Shown one piece after another: positions 45,824 through 56,195 of a stretch of 64,000 bases of DNA. Position 1 is the stretch's first letter; every line of letters begins with the position of its first letter. The notes beneath the pieces are model-generated. The model saw only the letters and a list, made by a program, of their open reading frames with translations, was not told the DNA's origin and ran no database searches. This stretch comes from Bacillus sp. BA3 (GTDB lineage Bacteria > Bacillota > Bacilli > Bacillales > DSM-1321). Position numbers and translations under genes: made by a program. The DNA lies in contig PIZR01000007.1 of NCBI GenBank assembly GCA_002835675.1, forward strand, positions 204,287-268,286, written 5' to 3'.

Positions 45824-46453
45824 TTATCTTAAAGAAACTGCAAATGCCTTTTGTTGATTAAGCAACAGTTGATATTGAAATAAAAATTCGCAAGCTTCAA
45901 GTATTCTCTTTGCTTCGAGTCCGCTTTTACCCCAAACCGTAATACCATGATTGCGGATCAGCACGGCGCCAGAGTCTTCTTCGACATGTGGCTCGAACTT
46001 ATCGGATAACAGCGGAATGTCAGCATGATTATATATGATTGGAATCCGAAGTTCCGAATCTTCATCCCACCGACCGGTCGCTTTAATGATTTCATGATTA
46101 CGAAAAGAAACTTGGCCTTCATCCCCGTACAATTCGGATATCACATTATTTTCAACTGTATGGACATGGAGTACACAGTTCGCATTCGTTTTCCGGTAAA
46201 TGACTGTATGAAGTAAAGTTTCGGCCGATGGTCTTAGGTTCGTTTCTTCAACTGGCTTTCCTTTTAAATCCACCAGTAAAAAGTCCGAATCCGATTGCTT
46301 CCTTTTATCCTTACCGCTTGCCGTAATATAAAAGAAAGGGCTTTGGGGCTCCCGAATGGACAAGTTCCCGCTAGTTCCCATAAACCAATCCCTTTCGGCC
46401 AGTTCAGCTTTAATATCTGCCAGCTCCTGCCATTCTTTAGAATGATTATTCAC
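45824..46453 (-). CDS. mtnB: Methylthioribulose-1-phosphate dehydratase
   Basis: This 209-residue class II aldolase-like enzyme dehydrates methylthioribulose-1-phosphate. [10 protein letters not shown] (residues about 25-34) and [14 protein letters not shown] supply zinc histidines, and [15 protein letters not shown] the third. The start is GTG 46453 after GGGTGG, 3 nt after mtnX. Third gene of the mtnWXBD operon. Confidence 0.95.
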   Translation of the reverse strand: MNNHSKEWQELADIKAELAERDWFMGTSGNLSIREPQSPFFYITASGKDKRKQSDSDFLLVDLKGKPVEETNLRPSAETLLHTVIYRKTNANCVLHVHTVENNVISELYGDEGQVSFRNHEIIKATGRWDEDSELRIPIIYNHADIPLLSDKFEPHVEEDSGAVLIRNHGITVWGKSGLEAKRILEACEFLFQYQLLLNQQKAFAVSLR

Positions 46454-46456
46454 GCT

Positions 46457-47110
46457 TTACCCACCCATCTGCTGCTTAATAATATCAATTACATCAAAAA
46501 ACGTTTCAAAACCTTGATGTGGAATCCCTTCGCTATCGCATTTTTCAAGCAGTATGTCACGGGCTATGACAAAATCCGCCTGTTTTGCAGCTTCAAAATC
46601 CGTTACTGAATCTCCAATAACGAATTTAAAAACTTCCGCACCCGCAATTTCCCTCATAATGGATGGCTTGCAGCAACCGCATCCATTATTACATTGATCA
46701 TCACAGGAATGCGGCCACTCAATATAAATCTTTTCCTTATCAAAAAATGCACGGTTGCAATAAACGGACTCTGTTGGCAAGATATCATTCAAAAGCGGTG
46801 CAATGAAAAAATCCATGCCCCCGCTTACAATATATAAAGGGATGTTGGCTTGTTTCGTATACTCAACGAATTCATAAAACCCTGGACGAATGCCGGCCGT
46901 CTTTCTTACATATTGGATGATGTCATCCTTCAAGCCGCTATCAAGCAGGGAAAACATATCCCCTACTCCCGAAGATATACTGATTTTTTGCTGAAGTACA
47001 CCGTCTTTCAACGCTTCCCATTCCGGAGGCGCAAATTTCTTCATGATGGAAATGATATTATCCGAGTTGGTGATCGTTCCGTCAAAATCACAAAAGATGA
47101 TCGGTTTCAT
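46457..47110 (-). CDS. mtnX: 2-hydroxy-3-keto-5-methylthiopentenyl-1-phosphate phosphatase
   Basis: This 217-residue HAD phosphatase removes phosphate to form acireductone. The nucleophile motif is FCDFDGTITNSDN (residues 5-17), IVSGGMDFFI is the second motif and IGDSVTDFEAAKQAD the last. A Cys-rich CDDQCNNGCGCCKP segment (about 135-150) is seen in Bacillus MtnX too. It lies between mtnW (6 nt) and mtnB (3 nt). Confidence 0.94.
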   Translation of the reverse strand: MKPIIFCDFDGTITNSDNIISIMKKFAPPEWEALKDGVLQQKISISSGVGDMFSLLDSGLKDDIIQYVRKTAGIRPGFYEFVEYTKQANIPLYIVSGGMDFFIAPLLNDILPTESVYCNRAFFDKEKIYIEWPHSCDDQCNNGCGCCKPSIMREIAGAEVFKFVIGDSVTDFEAAKQADFVIARDILLEKCDSEGIPHQGFETFFDVIDIIKQQMGG

Positions 47111-47116
47111 TATTTC

Positions 47117-48349
47117 TTATAGGCCTCCCCATAACACAAGAGCTTTTTTTAGTGTTTCATCCTCGGCAGCCGCTTCAGATAGTTCCTTTCCTGCCAGTAC
47201 GGCTTCCACAGCGGATCGGAAAGCCTTTGCCCCGCCATCTGCTCCATCAGGATGCCCGTGAATTCCACCTCCGGCATTAATCACACTATCGATTCCAAAA
47301 TCCTTGATTAGATCCGGAACCATGCCCGGATGAATGCCAGCAGAGGGAACAGGGAAGGCTTTTTTCCATGAAAGTTCATCTTTTGTCAGAGCTTCAGCAA
47401 TCGCCAAGGTCTCCTTTTTTTCAAGTGCGACACTTCCATAAGGGGACGGGAACAAGGATAAATCCGCACCTGATAACCTTACTAATTTACCAAGCAATAA
47501 TGGATAGCCGACCCCATAAAATGATGAAGCTGACAATGCCCCGCTATATGCGGGGTGCGCCATGATTGGCAGCTTGATACGATCATGTTCACTCAAGGCC
47601 TGCAATACATCCAAACCATATGTATGAACGTTGAACAACAAGGCATCTGCCCCTGCATCAGCCGCTTGCTCTGCCTTATCCAATAATTCAAATGTTTTCC
47701 CTGATAGATTGACTGCATATAAAGTTCGGTGGCCAGTGGTTTCATAGACATCATTCAATATTCTTTTTCCCGTTTTTATTCTATCGAAAAATGGAGTCAG
47801 TTCCTGGTCAAAGAGGATCTCATCATCTTTAACTAGGTCGACACCTCCTAATGCTTGTTGCCTCAGTTGCTCATTATGGAATGTTAGGTCTCTTCCTAAT
47901 ACACCTTTAAAGATGCTCATCACCAGGGGCCGGTTAAATACGCCAATCTTTTTCCTAATGCCTTCAATGCCAAATTGCGGCCCGGGAAAGGCTTTTTGGA
48001 TATCACCGACAAAATCCAAGTCGATAAGTTTTATTTCCCCGTCCAATGAAAGTTTGCCGAAGACCGTCGTTAGGATTGCAGGTAAATCATTGGAGAAATT
48101 CCTTGCCGGATAGGCAATTTTAATAAGCGAACGGTATACTTTACGATTAAAGTAGCTGTTTGCCCTCTCTTCTTCGGAAAGTGGTGTCACCGATACGACG
48201 CGTCCCTTATGTTTTTCCAGTTGTTTCTGGACTAAATGGGGCAGGTCCGTCCATGTCCCGACAGTCAAACCTAAGGCAATGCTCTCTGCTTTTTTCTCAT
48301 GATTTCCCTTAGAATCATGAATTAAATAAGTAGCGACTATCTCGCTCAT
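47117..48349 (-). CDS. mtnW: 2,3-diketo-5-methylthiopentyl-1-phosphate enolase (RuBisCO-like)
   Basis: This 410-residue RuBisCO-like protein enolises diketo-methylthiopentyl-phosphate. The carbamylated lysine motif is [12 protein letters not shown] (about 170-181), with [18 protein letters not shown] and [17 protein letters not shown] further on. It lacks true RuBisCO activity by family precedent. GAGTGATCAA precedes the ATG. It is first in mtnWXBD, directly behind a SAM riboswitch. Confidence 0.95.
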   Translation of the reverse strand: MSEIVATYLIHDSKGNHEKKAESIALGLTVGTWTDLPHLVQKQLEKHKGRVVSVTPLSEEERANSYFNRKVYRSLIKIAYPARNFSNDLPAILTTVFGKLSLDGEIKLIDLDFVGDIQKAFPGPQFGIEGIRKKIGVFNRPLVMSIFKGVLGRDLTFHNEQLRQQALGGVDLVKDDEILFDQELTPFFDRIKTGKRILNDVYETTGHRTLYAVNLSGKTFELLDKAEQAADAGADALLFNVHTYGLDVLQALSEHDRIKLPIMAHPAYSGALSASSFYGVGYPLLLGKLVRLSGADLSLFPSPYGSVALEKKETLAIAEALTKDELSWKKAFPVPSAGIHPGMVPDLIKDFGIDSVINAGGGIHGHPDGADGGAKAFRSAVEAVLAGKELSEAAAEDETLKKALVLWGGL

Positions 48350-48415
48350 TTGATCACTCCTATATCACGTTAGTAAACTCTCGATGTCATTAACCTGAAA
48401 TGGTCTCAAAATGGC

Positions 48416-48606
48416 AAAAGCCCCTTCATAAAGAAGAGGCTTTAATAAGCCATCTTCTTATCTCCCAGCCATTGGCTGCAAGAATTAGCACCGTGCCTTG
48501 TGGATTTCAAGAAAAATCCGGCGAAGAATTCCGCCCCATTTTACAATGGAATTACGGTCGGTTGCTGGGCTTCATAGGGCTAGTCCCTCCACCTGCTCAA
48601 AATAAG
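48416..48606 (-). promoter_or_regulatory. SAM-I (S-box) riboswitch with terminator before mtnWXBD
   Basis: The minus strand shows AGCAGGTGGAGGGACTAGCC, CTATGAAGCCCAGCAACC, GGCACGGTGCTAATTC and a closing GATAAG strand. The terminator (AAAGCCTCTTC/GAAGGGGCTTTT, 48416-48443) follows. The P3 region is extended relative to the yitJ S-box. High SAM shuts the salvage operon. Confidence 0.95.
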
Positions 48607-48739
48607 AAAACGCTGATATATAAATTTGCATCCAAGTATCGAAAGATTAAGAATTTATTTTGTATTCTGACAGGTAATCCCTACTTTGTCAATAAGTTTT
48701 AACTATTTAAGGGTGAATTAATCGGATATATCATTGTGG

Positions 48740-49912
48740 TTAAAATAATTTTAATTTACTTATCCGTTCCACAGCCTCTTTCAGCCGTTCTTCCGAAGTC
48801 AGCAGCCCTACCCTGACATAACCTTCGCCAAATTCACCAAATCCATTCCCTGCGGCAACAGCAACGTGGGCATGCGTTAATAAATAGTCTGCAAAACTCT
48901 CGGACGTAAAACCTTTAGGTACCTTGAGCCAGGCAAAAAATGATGCCGCAGGAGCTTTGACATCCCAGCCGATTGCCCTCAATCCCTCAATGAAAATATT
49001 CCTTCGCCCCTCGTACATCTGCACTAACTGCTCTACACAGCTCTGCGAGTCAAGCAAAGCGCTTGCGGCAGCTTCTTGTATCGCCGGGAAGAGACTCACA
49101 TAAAGATGGTCTTGTAATAGTTCAAGAGCTTCTATGACACTCTTATTCCCCACTGCGAAGCCGACTCTCCACCCTGCCATATTGTATGTTTTCGATAGTG
49201 TGTATATTTCTATTCCTATTTCCTTCGCTCCCTCTGACTGGAGAAAGCTTATCGGTTTTTTTCCGTCGAATCCTATCGCCCCATAAGCGAAGTCGTGGAC
49301 CACACAAATTGAATGCTCTTTTGCAGTAGAGACGGTCTCATCAAAGAAACTTTCAGTTGCAGAAGCACCTGTGGGATTGTTCGGATAGTTCAAGAACATC
49401 ATTTTGGCTTTATCAAGCACTTCTTTATGTATGTCACTGTATTTTGGAAGAAAATCATTTTCTTCTGTCAAGGGCATGAATTCGGTCTTTGCCTGGGCTA
49501 AAACAACACCGGAAAGATAATCCGGATAGCCGGGATCCGGAACAAGGATCGTATCACCCGGATTCAATAAACACTGCGGCAGTTCGACAAGGCCTGCCTT
49601 TCCCCCGAAGAGAATCGCCACTTCACTTTTCGGATCCAGCTTGACACCGAATTCACGTTCATAAAAGACGGCAGCAGCATCTTTTAAATATTGATGCCCC
49701 CGGAATGGCGAATATTTATGATTAATCGTTTTTTCAGCGGCAGACTGCAAGCTTTTCACGATATGGTCTGGTGTCGGCTGATCAGGGTTTCCCTGGCCTA
49801 AATTAATGACATCATGTCCTTGCTCCGTGATGGCATTGACTTTTGCGACTAGTGAGGCAAAAAACTGCTTGGGCAGGTCCTGAAGCTGTCTGGATTTTTC
49901 GAATTGCACCAT
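48740..49912 (-). CDS. mtnE: Methionine salvage aminotransferase
   Basis: This 390-residue class I PLP enzyme turns 2-keto-4-methylthiobutyrate into methionine, the last salvage step. NLGQGNPDQPTPDHIV and the PLP-Lys motif ETYTLSKTYNMAGWRVGFA-type (here IYTLSKTYNMAGWRVGFAVG, core SLSK-like TLSKTYNMAGWR) are clear. SFFAWLKVP and GEGYVRVGLL bind substrate and PLP phosphate. GAAGG precedes the ATG. It lies between mtnW and divergent mtnU. No S-box precedes it. Confidence 0.92.
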   Translation of the reverse strand: MVQFEKSRQLQDLPKQFFASLVAKVNAITEQGHDVINLGQGNPDQPTPDHIVKSLQSAAEKTINHKYSPFRGHQYLKDAAAVFYEREFGVKLDPKSEVAILFGGKAGLVELPQCLLNPGDTILVPDPGYPDYLSGVVLAQAKTEFMPLTEENDFLPKYSDIHKEVLDKAKMMFLNYPNNPTGASATESFFDETVSTAKEHSICVVHDFAYGAIGFDGKKPISFLQSEGAKEIGIEIYTLSKTYNMAGWRVGFAVGNKSVIEALELLQDHLYVSLFPAIQEAAASALLDSQSCVEQLVQMYEGRRNIFIEGLRAIGWDVKAPAASFFAWLKVPKGFTSESFADYLLTHAHVAVAAGNGFGEFGEGYVRVGLLTSEERLKEAVERISKLKLF

Positions 49913-50011
49913 TTATACACCTTCTCTGAAATTTCTTGAAATTCTAGACACAAATGATATATGTTTATCATAGTCTTGTAAAGCATTTTTTACATGTGGG
50001 GGTTTTAAACG

Positions 50012-50794
50012 ATGAAGTGGAAAATAGCTTGTATTCAAATGGATATAGCATTCGGGCAACCGGATATCAATTTTCAGGTTGCGGAACAATGGTTGGAAAA
50101 AGCAGCACGGTCAGAACCCGATATCGTCATTTTACCAGAGCTTTGGACAACCGGATACGACTTAAGCAGGTTAAATGAGATTGCTGATCAAGAGGCGGAA
50201 AAAACGATTGAATTTCTTAAAACACAGGCAAGGAAACACGAGATTCACATCGTAGGCGGTTCCATTGCGAAAAAAACAAGCAAGGGAATCTATAACACCA
50301 TGATCATCATCGATAAACAGGGAAGTCTCATAAAAGAATATGATAAGCTTCACTTATTTCAGTTAATGGATGAACATCATTTCCTGAAGCCAGGAGAAAA
50401 GGATGGTTTATTTACTCTTGATGAAAAAATATGTGCTGGTTTCATTTGTTATGACATCCGTTTCCCTGAATGGCAGCGAGCCCATACCGCTAAAGGCGCC
50501 GAAGTTCTATTCGTTACGGCTGAATGGCCAAAGCCGAGACTCGATCACTGGAGAGCCTTATTGATTAGCCGTGCCATCGAGAACCAAGCCTATGTAGTAG
50601 CCGTTAATCGCTCAGGCTCTGATGTCAATAATATATTTGCCGGTCATTCCCTGATTATTGATCCTTGGGGAAATATCATAAGTGAAGCCGGAGAAGGAAA
50701 CGAACTCCTGACAGGCACCTTGGACTTCAATAAAGTTACGGAAGCACGTAACAAAATACCTGTATTCGAAGATCGCCGTCCTGATTTTTATTAA
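50012..50794 (+). CDS. mtnU: Carbon-nitrogen hydrolase, probable 2-oxoglutaramate amidase
   Basis: This 260-residue nitrilase-superfamily enzyme has the catalytic triad Glu (ILPELWTTGYDLS), Lys (KEYDKLHLFQLMDEH) and Cys (GFICYDIRFPEWQRA). In Bacillus the gene beside mtnE (ykrU) is thought to hydrolyse the 2-oxo-amide made when MtnE uses glutamine. The plus-strand ATG faces mtnE across 99 bp. The start has GTGGGGG upstream. Confidence 0.9.
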   Translation: MKWKIACIQMDIAFGQPDINFQVAEQWLEKAARSEPDIVILPELWTTGYDLSRLNEIADQEAEKTIEFLKTQARKHEIHIVGGSIAKKTSKGIYNTMIIIDKQGSLIKEYDKLHLFQLMDEHHFLKPGEKDGLFTLDEKICAGFICYDIRFPEWQRAHTAKGAEVLFVTAEWPKPRLDHWRALLISRAIENQAYVVAVNRSGSDVNNIFAGHSLIIDPWGNIISEAGEGNELLTGTLDFNKVTEARNKIPVFEDRRPDFY

Positions 50795-50865
50795 ATTACC
50801 CATTGACAAACTATTTAAAAAGTTGATATTATTTTCCCGAAGATTAAAATTTCAGAAAACATTTA

Positions 50866-51068
50866 CTCTTATCAAGAGCAGGCTGAGGGATAAAGGCCCT
50901 ATGAAGCCCAGCAACCGACTGTAATACCATTGTGAAATGGGGCGGATTCACCGCCGGATTATAAAATCCACAGAGCACGGTGCTAATTCCACCAGAATTC
51001 ATATTCTGGAAGATAAGAGGTCCGAAGCCAAAACTTCTGCCTCTTTCTATATGAAAGAGGCTTTTTTA
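50866..51068 (+). promoter_or_regulatory. SAM-I (S-box) riboswitch with terminator before mtnKA
   Basis: CTCTTATCAAGAGCAGGCTG, GGGATAAAGGCCCTATGAAG, CCCAGCAACC, GGTGCTAATTCC and GATAAGAG (51013-51020) match the S-box. A terminator follows (GCCTCTTTC/GAAAGAGGC then TTTTTT, 51040-51068). Confidence 0.95.
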
Positions 51069-51097
51069 TTCTTATTTTGAATCCGGAGGGGAAAAGA

Positions 51098-52300
51098 ATG
51101 ACTCAAAACCATTCAAATTTTAAGAGATTGACAAACGAAACAGCTATAACCCTTGCAAAAAAACTTGGGTTGGTCAATGCGGATGCAAGTTTAACATGTA
51201 AAGAAATCGGCGATGGAAACTTAAATTATGTTTTTCATATTACAGACACAGTCACAAATAAAGGAATTATCATTAAACAAGCGGTTCCTTATGCCAAGGT
51301 ACTTGGCGAAGGTTGGCCGCTGACATTGAAAAGGGCTGCAATTGAAGCGAATGCGCTGATTCATTTCAGAAGTTATTGCCCAGAATTCGTACCGCAAGTC
51401 TATTATTCTGATGAAAAGCTTGCCATCACGGTCATGGAGGATTTATCCCATTTGAAAATCGTTAGAACAGGATTGATCGAAGGCGATTCATATCCATTGC
51501 TTTCACAGCATATTGGTGAATATGTTGCGAAAACGGCATTTTATACATCCGATTATCATTTAGAACCCTCTGCCAAAAAGGAAGTTGCCCGACATTTCAC
51601 GAATCCCGAACTCTGCAAAATCACTGAGGTCTTCATTTTCACAGATCCATTTTTTGAGGAACTCCCGGGAGATTTCGAGGTGGAATTGACTGATGCCGCC
51701 AAAAATATATGGAATGATAAAGCAGTGATCCTCGAGGTCGCTAAGCTGAAACAAAGCTTTGAAACCGAGCAGGAAGCCTTGCTTCATGGAGATTTACATA
51801 CTGGAAGTATATTTGCAAGTGAAACTGAAACAAAGGTTATTGATCCAGAATTCGCTTTTTATGGTCCAGTTGGTTTTGACCTTGGTCAATACACTGCCAA
51901 CCTTCTCTTTCAGGCAGTCACACGTAATAGCGTTGGAAAGGAAGAGATTTTCACACACCTTAATGAATTTTGGAATGCCTTTGAAGAAACTTATTCCGAA
52001 TTATGGGAAGGCCAAAATAAAAGCCCATTTCGTCACGTGAAAGGTTATCTGCCTTATTTACTGACAAAATTCAAAAAAGATGCATTCGGCTTTTCCGGCT
52101 GTGAACTGATTCGGCGAACCATCGGACTTTCCCATGTTGCCGATTTAAATGTCATTGAAGATAAAGAAACAAGGATCGCTGCCAAAACGGCTACATTGGA
52201 AATTGGTGCTTTTTTAATTAAAAAACGGGAAGAATTGGATGTTCCAGCTGTCATTGAAGCCTTGAAGCAACGTACACTGCCATCTTATTCAACCATTTAA
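51098..52300 (+). CDS. mtnK: 5-methylthioribose kinase
   Basis: This 400-residue APH/choline-kinase-fold enzyme phosphorylates methylthioribose. GNLNYVFHI binds [14 protein letters not shown] is the catalytic loop (Asp in HGD), and [20 protein letters not shown] is the metal loop (core [17 protein letters not shown]). GGAGGGG precedes the ATG at 51098; the open frame begins at 51077. It is first in mtnKA, 14 nt ahead of mtnA. Confidence 0.95.
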   Translation: MTQNHSNFKRLTNETAITLAKKLGLVNADASLTCKEIGDGNLNYVFHITDTVTNKGIIIKQAVPYAKVLGEGWPLTLKRAAIEANALIHFRSYCPEFVPQVYYSDEKLAITVMEDLSHLKIVRTGLIEGDSYPLLSQHIGEYVAKTAFYTSDYHLEPSAKKEVARHFTNPELCKITEVFIFTDPFFEELPGDFEVELTDAAKNIWNDKAVILEVAKLKQSFETEQEALLHGDLHTGSIFASETETKVIDPEFAFYGPVGFDLGQYTANLLFQAVTRNSVGKEEIFTHLNEFWNAFEETYSELWEGQNKSPFRHVKGYLPYLLTKFKKDAFGFSGCELIRRTIGLSHVADLNVIEDKETRIAAKTATLEIGAFLIKKREELDVPAVIEALKQRTLPSYSTI

Positions 52301-52314
52301 AAGGAGACCTGCAC

Positions 52315-53361
52315 ATGACAACACATGCACCATTACCTTATTCGGTACAATGGGCTGATACCCATATTACATTATTAAATCAACAAGCCCTTCCTTCCAT
52401 AACTGAATTCATTGAACTTCATTCTGTTGATGATGTGTATGACAGCATTTTGACATTAAAAGTTCGCGGTGCCCCAGCAATTGGACTGACGGCAGCATTT
52501 GGTGTTGCACTTGGTGCGAAACAGGAAACAACCGCTGAATTAGCCGAATTCAAGAAAAATGTATCAAGGCATATTGAAAAACTCGCATCATCACGGCCAA
52601 CTGCTGTCAACCTTTTTTGGGCGTTAAGGAGGATGGAAAATACTCTGGAAGCTGCGCAAAGCATTTCAACTGCCAAGGAAGCACTTGTATCGGAGGCTAA
52701 AGCCATCTTTGCTGAAGATGAAGAAATGTGCAGGAAAATCGGGGAACATGGTTTATCCTTATTCACTAGAGGAGATTCCATTCTAACGCATTGCAACGCT
52801 GGGGGAATTGCCACGGCTCGGTATGGCACAGCCTTGGCTCCCTTCCACCTGGCAAAGGAAAAGGACTTTCCGCTAAAAGTGTATGCATGTGAAACCAGGC
52901 CTGTCCTGCAAGGGGCGCGTTTGACTGCTTGGGAATTGATGCAAGCGGGGGTTGATGTCACATTAATTTCTGATAATATGGCTGCCCATACGATTCATCA
53001 GAAAGGAATAAATGGAATCATCGTCGGTGCCGACAGAATTGCGGCTAATGGAGATACAGCCAATAAAATCGGGACATTGGGATTGGCGATATTAGCCAAG
53101 CACTTTGGTATCCCTTTTTACGTGGCCGCTCCATCAACCACATTCGACCTCACTCTCGAGTCCGGCACTTCCATCCCGATCGAAGAAAGGAATGAAGCGG
53201 AAATCACCTTCATTCAAGGTGTTAGGATCGCTCCTGAAAACGTGAAAACTTTCAATCCAGCCTTTGATGTTACACCGAATCATCTAATTACAAGCATCAT
53301 TACCGAAAATGGCATCATAACCCCGGATTTCATTAAAAACATTCCGCTTTTTGTTAAATGA
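52315..53361 (+). CDS. mtnA: Methylthioribose-1-phosphate isomerase
   Basis: This 348-residue member of the eIF2B-related isomerase family makes methylthioribulose-1-phosphate. [17 protein letters not shown] (residues about 49-65), the catalytic Cys in [18 protein letters not shown] (about 160) and the catalytic Asp in [18 protein letters not shown] (about 240) are intact. AAAGGAG lies before the ATG. Second gene of the S-box controlled mtnKA unit; feeds MtnB. Confidence 0.96.
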   Translation: MTTHAPLPYSVQWADTHITLLNQQALPSITEFIELHSVDDVYDSILTLKVRGAPAIGLTAAFGVALGAKQETTAELAEFKKNVSRHIEKLASSRPTAVNLFWALRRMENTLEAAQSISTAKEALVSEAKAIFAEDEEMCRKIGEHGLSLFTRGDSILTHCNAGGIATARYGTALAPFHLAKEKDFPLKVYACETRPVLQGARLTAWELMQAGVDVTLISDNMAAHTIHQKGINGIIVGADRIAANGDTANKIGTLGLAILAKHFGIPFYVAAPSTTFDLTLESGTSIPIEERNEAEITFIQGVRIAPENVKTFNPAFDVTPNHLITSIITENGIITPDFIKNIPLFVK

Positions 53362-53384
53362 TCCAGGTTGCTTTATTGATGATA

Positions 53385-53419
53385 AAAAACGAGAAGGGTT
53401 ACTTATCCCTCTCGTTTTT
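53385..53419 (+). terminator. Terminator after mtnKA, bidirectional
   Basis: AAAAACGAGAAGGG and CCCTCTCGTTTTT pair almost perfectly. T-runs on both strands let it also serve the convergent LCP gene. Confidence 0.88.
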
Positions 53420-53452
53420 GTGATTATTCTTGCGAGGTCCATAATACAATTT

Positions 53453-54343
53453 TTATTTTTTTGAAAAGAATTCTTGAAGTGCCTTCTTATTTTTAGTGTA
53501 GTCCATTTCCAAAACGGCTCCGGACTGGGGATATATTTCATCTTTAAAGCTTCCTTCCACTGGAACCCTTAAGGTTTCGACGGTGTCCGGTGTATGGAAG
53601 ACGGCTTTTGGCCCCATTTCCATTATTGTTTTCAGTCCAATATCCGTATCCAAGTACGAGAGTCCTTGTTCGATTATACTAGGAAGGGCTGCCATCCCTT
53701 CGAAGGACGAGATTTGATTTATAAACGCTGTTTTTAATTGAACCATTACTTCTTGTTGTCGCTCAACCCTTCCAAAATCACTTTCATCGTCATGTCTAAA
53801 ACGGACATATTTCAATATTTCCTCGCCATGTAAAACATTTTTACCGACGCTTGCTTGAATGCTCATATCATCAATGATTTCCTGGTCCACATTCACCGCT
53901 ACCCCCTCAGGTGCAAGTAAATCGACCATCTTCACGAATCCCTGAAAGTCAATTACCGCCACATGATCGACCTTGACACCGAAGTTTTCCTGTATGGTTT
54001 TTTTGAGAAGTTCCCTTCCACCATAATAATAAGCTGCATTTATTTTGTTATATCCTGTTTTATTCCCAGGGATTTTCACATAACTATCACGCATAATCGA
54101 AGCCAGTTTCAATTTTTCCTGCTCAGGAAAGTATTTTGCCAGAATAATCGCATCTGATCGAGATTTTTCCTCTCCCCTTGTATCGACACCAATTAACAGA
54201 AATGTTTTCACACTTTCCTGGTTCTCTTCTTTGGTTAGTTTTTTTTCCGTACCTGCATTTCCATTTTGTTTGGGTAAAGGGGCATAAGTGCAGCCTGCCA
54301 GAATCAAGATCAATAGATATATGAACAATACCTTTTCTTTCAT
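53453..54343 (-). CDS. LytR-CpsA-Psr (LCP) family protein with lipobox
   Basis: This 296-residue LCP phosphotransferase-like protein probably attaches anionic glycopolymers to peptidoglycan. The domain is intact: FLLIGVDTRGEEKSRSDAI, KLASIMRDSYVKIPG, INAAYYYGG and KYVRFRHDDESDFGRVERQQ (core RFRHDDESDFGRVERQ). Unlike most LCP proteins, which have an N-terminal membrane helix, the signal ends in LILAGCTYAP (Cys18), a consensus lipobox. So it may be lipid-anchored. Length is at the short end of the family. Single gene. Confidence 0.88.
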   Translation of the reverse strand: MKEKVLFIYLLILILAGCTYAPLPKQNGNAGTEKKLTKEENQESVKTFLLIGVDTRGEEKSRSDAIILAKYFPEQEKLKLASIMRDSYVKIPGNKTGYNKINAAYYYGGRELLKKTIQENFGVKVDHVAVIDFQGFVKMVDLLAPEGVAVNVDQEIIDDMSIQASVGKNVLHGEEILKYVRFRHDDESDFGRVERQQEVMVQLKTAFINQISSFEGMAALPSIIEQGLSYLDTDIGLKTIMEMGPKAVFHTPDTVETLRVPVEGSFKDEIYPQSGAVLEMDYTKNKKALQEFFSKK

Positions 54344-54412
54344 TACCTCACCTCATCGGAAAATTACCCCTTATTCTCTTCCTAATATTGGAATCTTATG
54401 CATTAAACGACA

Positions 54413-54448
54413 AAAAAGCCTGCCAACGATAATCGCTGACAGGCTTTT
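54413..54448 (-). terminator. Terminator of ctpA
   Basis: AAGCCTGTCAGCGAT pairs with ATCGTTGGCAGGCTT on the minus strand, followed by TTTTTG. Confidence 0.88.
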
Positions 54449-54457
54449 CGGGCTAAA

Positions 54458-55945
54458 TCACTTATTGATTTCTTTCTTTAATACTTCTACCGCCTTTTTC
54501 ACTTGTGTGTCATTCTTAAGGATTTTCTCCTGGATGACCTGCATCAATTTCACGGTAGTATCATCTTTAATGGTGCCAGTTTCTTTAATTTTTTGTTCCC
54601 TTTGAAATGCTGTGACAGCATTCGTTGTTGCTTCATCAAAGAATCCATCTATCTTACCCGGATCATGGCCTGCTTCCTTCAGCATCTCTTCAGCAGCTTT
54701 CACTTCACTCGAAGAATCGGATGCTTTCAATTCCTTGTCAGGCGAAATGTACGGAAGGCTGGCATAATCAGGAAGCTTCACGGTAATATCCGGCTTGATC
54801 CCTTTTTTATGAATCCAATTACCTTCAGGAGTCAACCATTTAGCTGCCGTATATTTGAAATTAGATCCATCTTTAAAGTCTTCGGCAGTCTGCACTGTCC
54901 CTTTCCCAAATGACTTGACCCCAATCAATGGAATGTCCGCAGATTCACTGACAGCCGCTGCAACGATTTCAGAAGCACTGGCACTTCCGTCATCAATCAA
55001 CACGACTACCGGGATTTTCAGTTCTCCATCATTCTTCGATTTTTCGACTAGTTTTTCCCCGCTGCGATCCTCAACTTGAAGGACCACTTCCCCATTAGGT
55101 ATGAACAGGCTTGCCATTTCTATTGCTTGATCAAGCAGTCCCCCCGGGTTTCCCCGCAAATCCAATACGAGACCCTTCATATCCTTCTTGGACATTTCTT
55201 CAAGCGCCGTTTTCAGCTCTTGGACTGTATGTTCGGAAAAACTGGTCACCTGAATCTTGGCAACTCCATCATCAAGCATTTCCGCATAAACCGTCTCTAT
55301 CGGAATTGTGTCCCGTTTAATGGTGAGCTCAATCGGTGCCGACTCACCAGCTCTTGAGATGGATAGATCCACTTTCGTGCCCTTCTCGCCCCTGATTTTC
55401 AGGACAGCTTCAGAAGAGGTTAGCCCTTCAACGCTTTTACCGTCCACACTTAAAATGATATCATTCGGCTTTACCCCCGATTTTTCTGCTGGGGACCCTT
55501 TTATCGGTGAGACGACCATGATTTTTCCATCCTGCTCCTGAATCTCGGCACCGATTCCTTCAAAAGATGAAGAGATGCTTTCATGGAAACTCGATGCTTC
55601 CTTTTTATCCATATAAGCAGAGTAGGGATCATCCAATGATTTGATCATTCCATTAATTGCGCCGTCAACCAGCTTTTCTTCATCAACCTCTTCATAATAG
55701 TTATCTTTTATCTTATCGTATGTAGTATACAGCTTTTCAAATTCCGCATGCTTATCCGGTGCTAATGACTCTACTTTTTCATCTCCAAAGGTCAAGGCTA
55801 TTGTAGTAATCCCTGCAGTTAGAAATATGACTAAGAAAATCCCCATAATGAACGTAAACTTTTTTATTTTAATGAATTTCCCTGCCTCTTTTGGCTGTCC
55901 TTGATTTTCTTCTTCCACTGAAGCCTCACCACTTTCATTCTTCAT
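54458..55945 (-). CDS. ctpA: S41-family C-terminal processing protease
   Basis: This 495-residue protease has a cytosolic N-terminal tail, one membrane span (about 29-52), a PDZ domain (about 110-195, FEGIGAEIQEQDGK and KPNDIILSVDGKSVEGL), an S41 protease core (about 195-370, Ser in IDDGSASASEIVAAA, Lys in SFGKGTVQTAEDF) and a C-terminal peptidoglycan-binding domain (about 405-475, HDPGKIDGFFDEATTNAVTAFQ). CtpA and CtpB both have this plan. I choose ctpA because deoD and the yozD/yodN pair follow, as near B. subtilis ctpA. A single-gene unit. Confidence 0.88.
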   Translation of the reverse strand: MKNESGEASVEEENQGQPKEAGKFIKIKKFTFIMGIFLVIFLTAGITTIALTFGDEKVESLAPDKHAEFEKLYTTYDKIKDNYYEEVDEEKLVDGAINGMIKSLDDPYSAYMDKKEASSFHESISSSFEGIGAEIQEQDGKIMVVSPIKGSPAEKSGVKPNDIILSVDGKSVEGLTSSEAVLKIRGEKGTKVDLSISRAGESAPIELTIKRDTIPIETVYAEMLDDGVAKIQVTSFSEHTVQELKTALEEMSKKDMKGLVLDLRGNPGGLLDQAIEMASLFIPNGEVVLQVEDRSGEKLVEKSKNDGELKIPVVVLIDDGSASASEIVAAAVSESADIPLIGVKSFGKGTVQTAEDFKDGSNFKYTAAKWLTPEGNWIHKKGIKPDITVKLPDYASLPYISPDKELKASDSSSEVKAAEEMLKEAGHDPGKIDGFFDEATTNAVTAFQREQKIKETGTIKDDTTVKLMQVIQEKILKNDTQVKKAVEVLKKEINK

Positions 55946-56195
55946 GACGATATAAACGATTTCTATCTATTTTAACAGCTTTCATGACAATCGAAAAATA
56001 ATTGTTATCAAAAATAACAACTTATGCCCATATGTATTTTTTTACGCCTTCGCAAACGTTAAACGCTCCATGGACTACAGGCATCTATTGACATTACAAA
56101 AATGGGGCTACCAAGGAATAACTGAGCCTGTATCCAACTGTCATTATACAGCTTCACTTATTCCTGGTCACCCGCCTGTCATTTACATCCAATTA

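Noticed and set aside
52419..52961. 180-residue minus-strand ORF opposite mtnA
   Set aside because: It is antisense to a well-conserved enzyme; composition is that of a shadow frame.
54503..54913. 136-residue plus-strand ORF opposite ctpA
   Set aside because: It is antisense to a conserved protease and has no family features, so it is a shadow frame.
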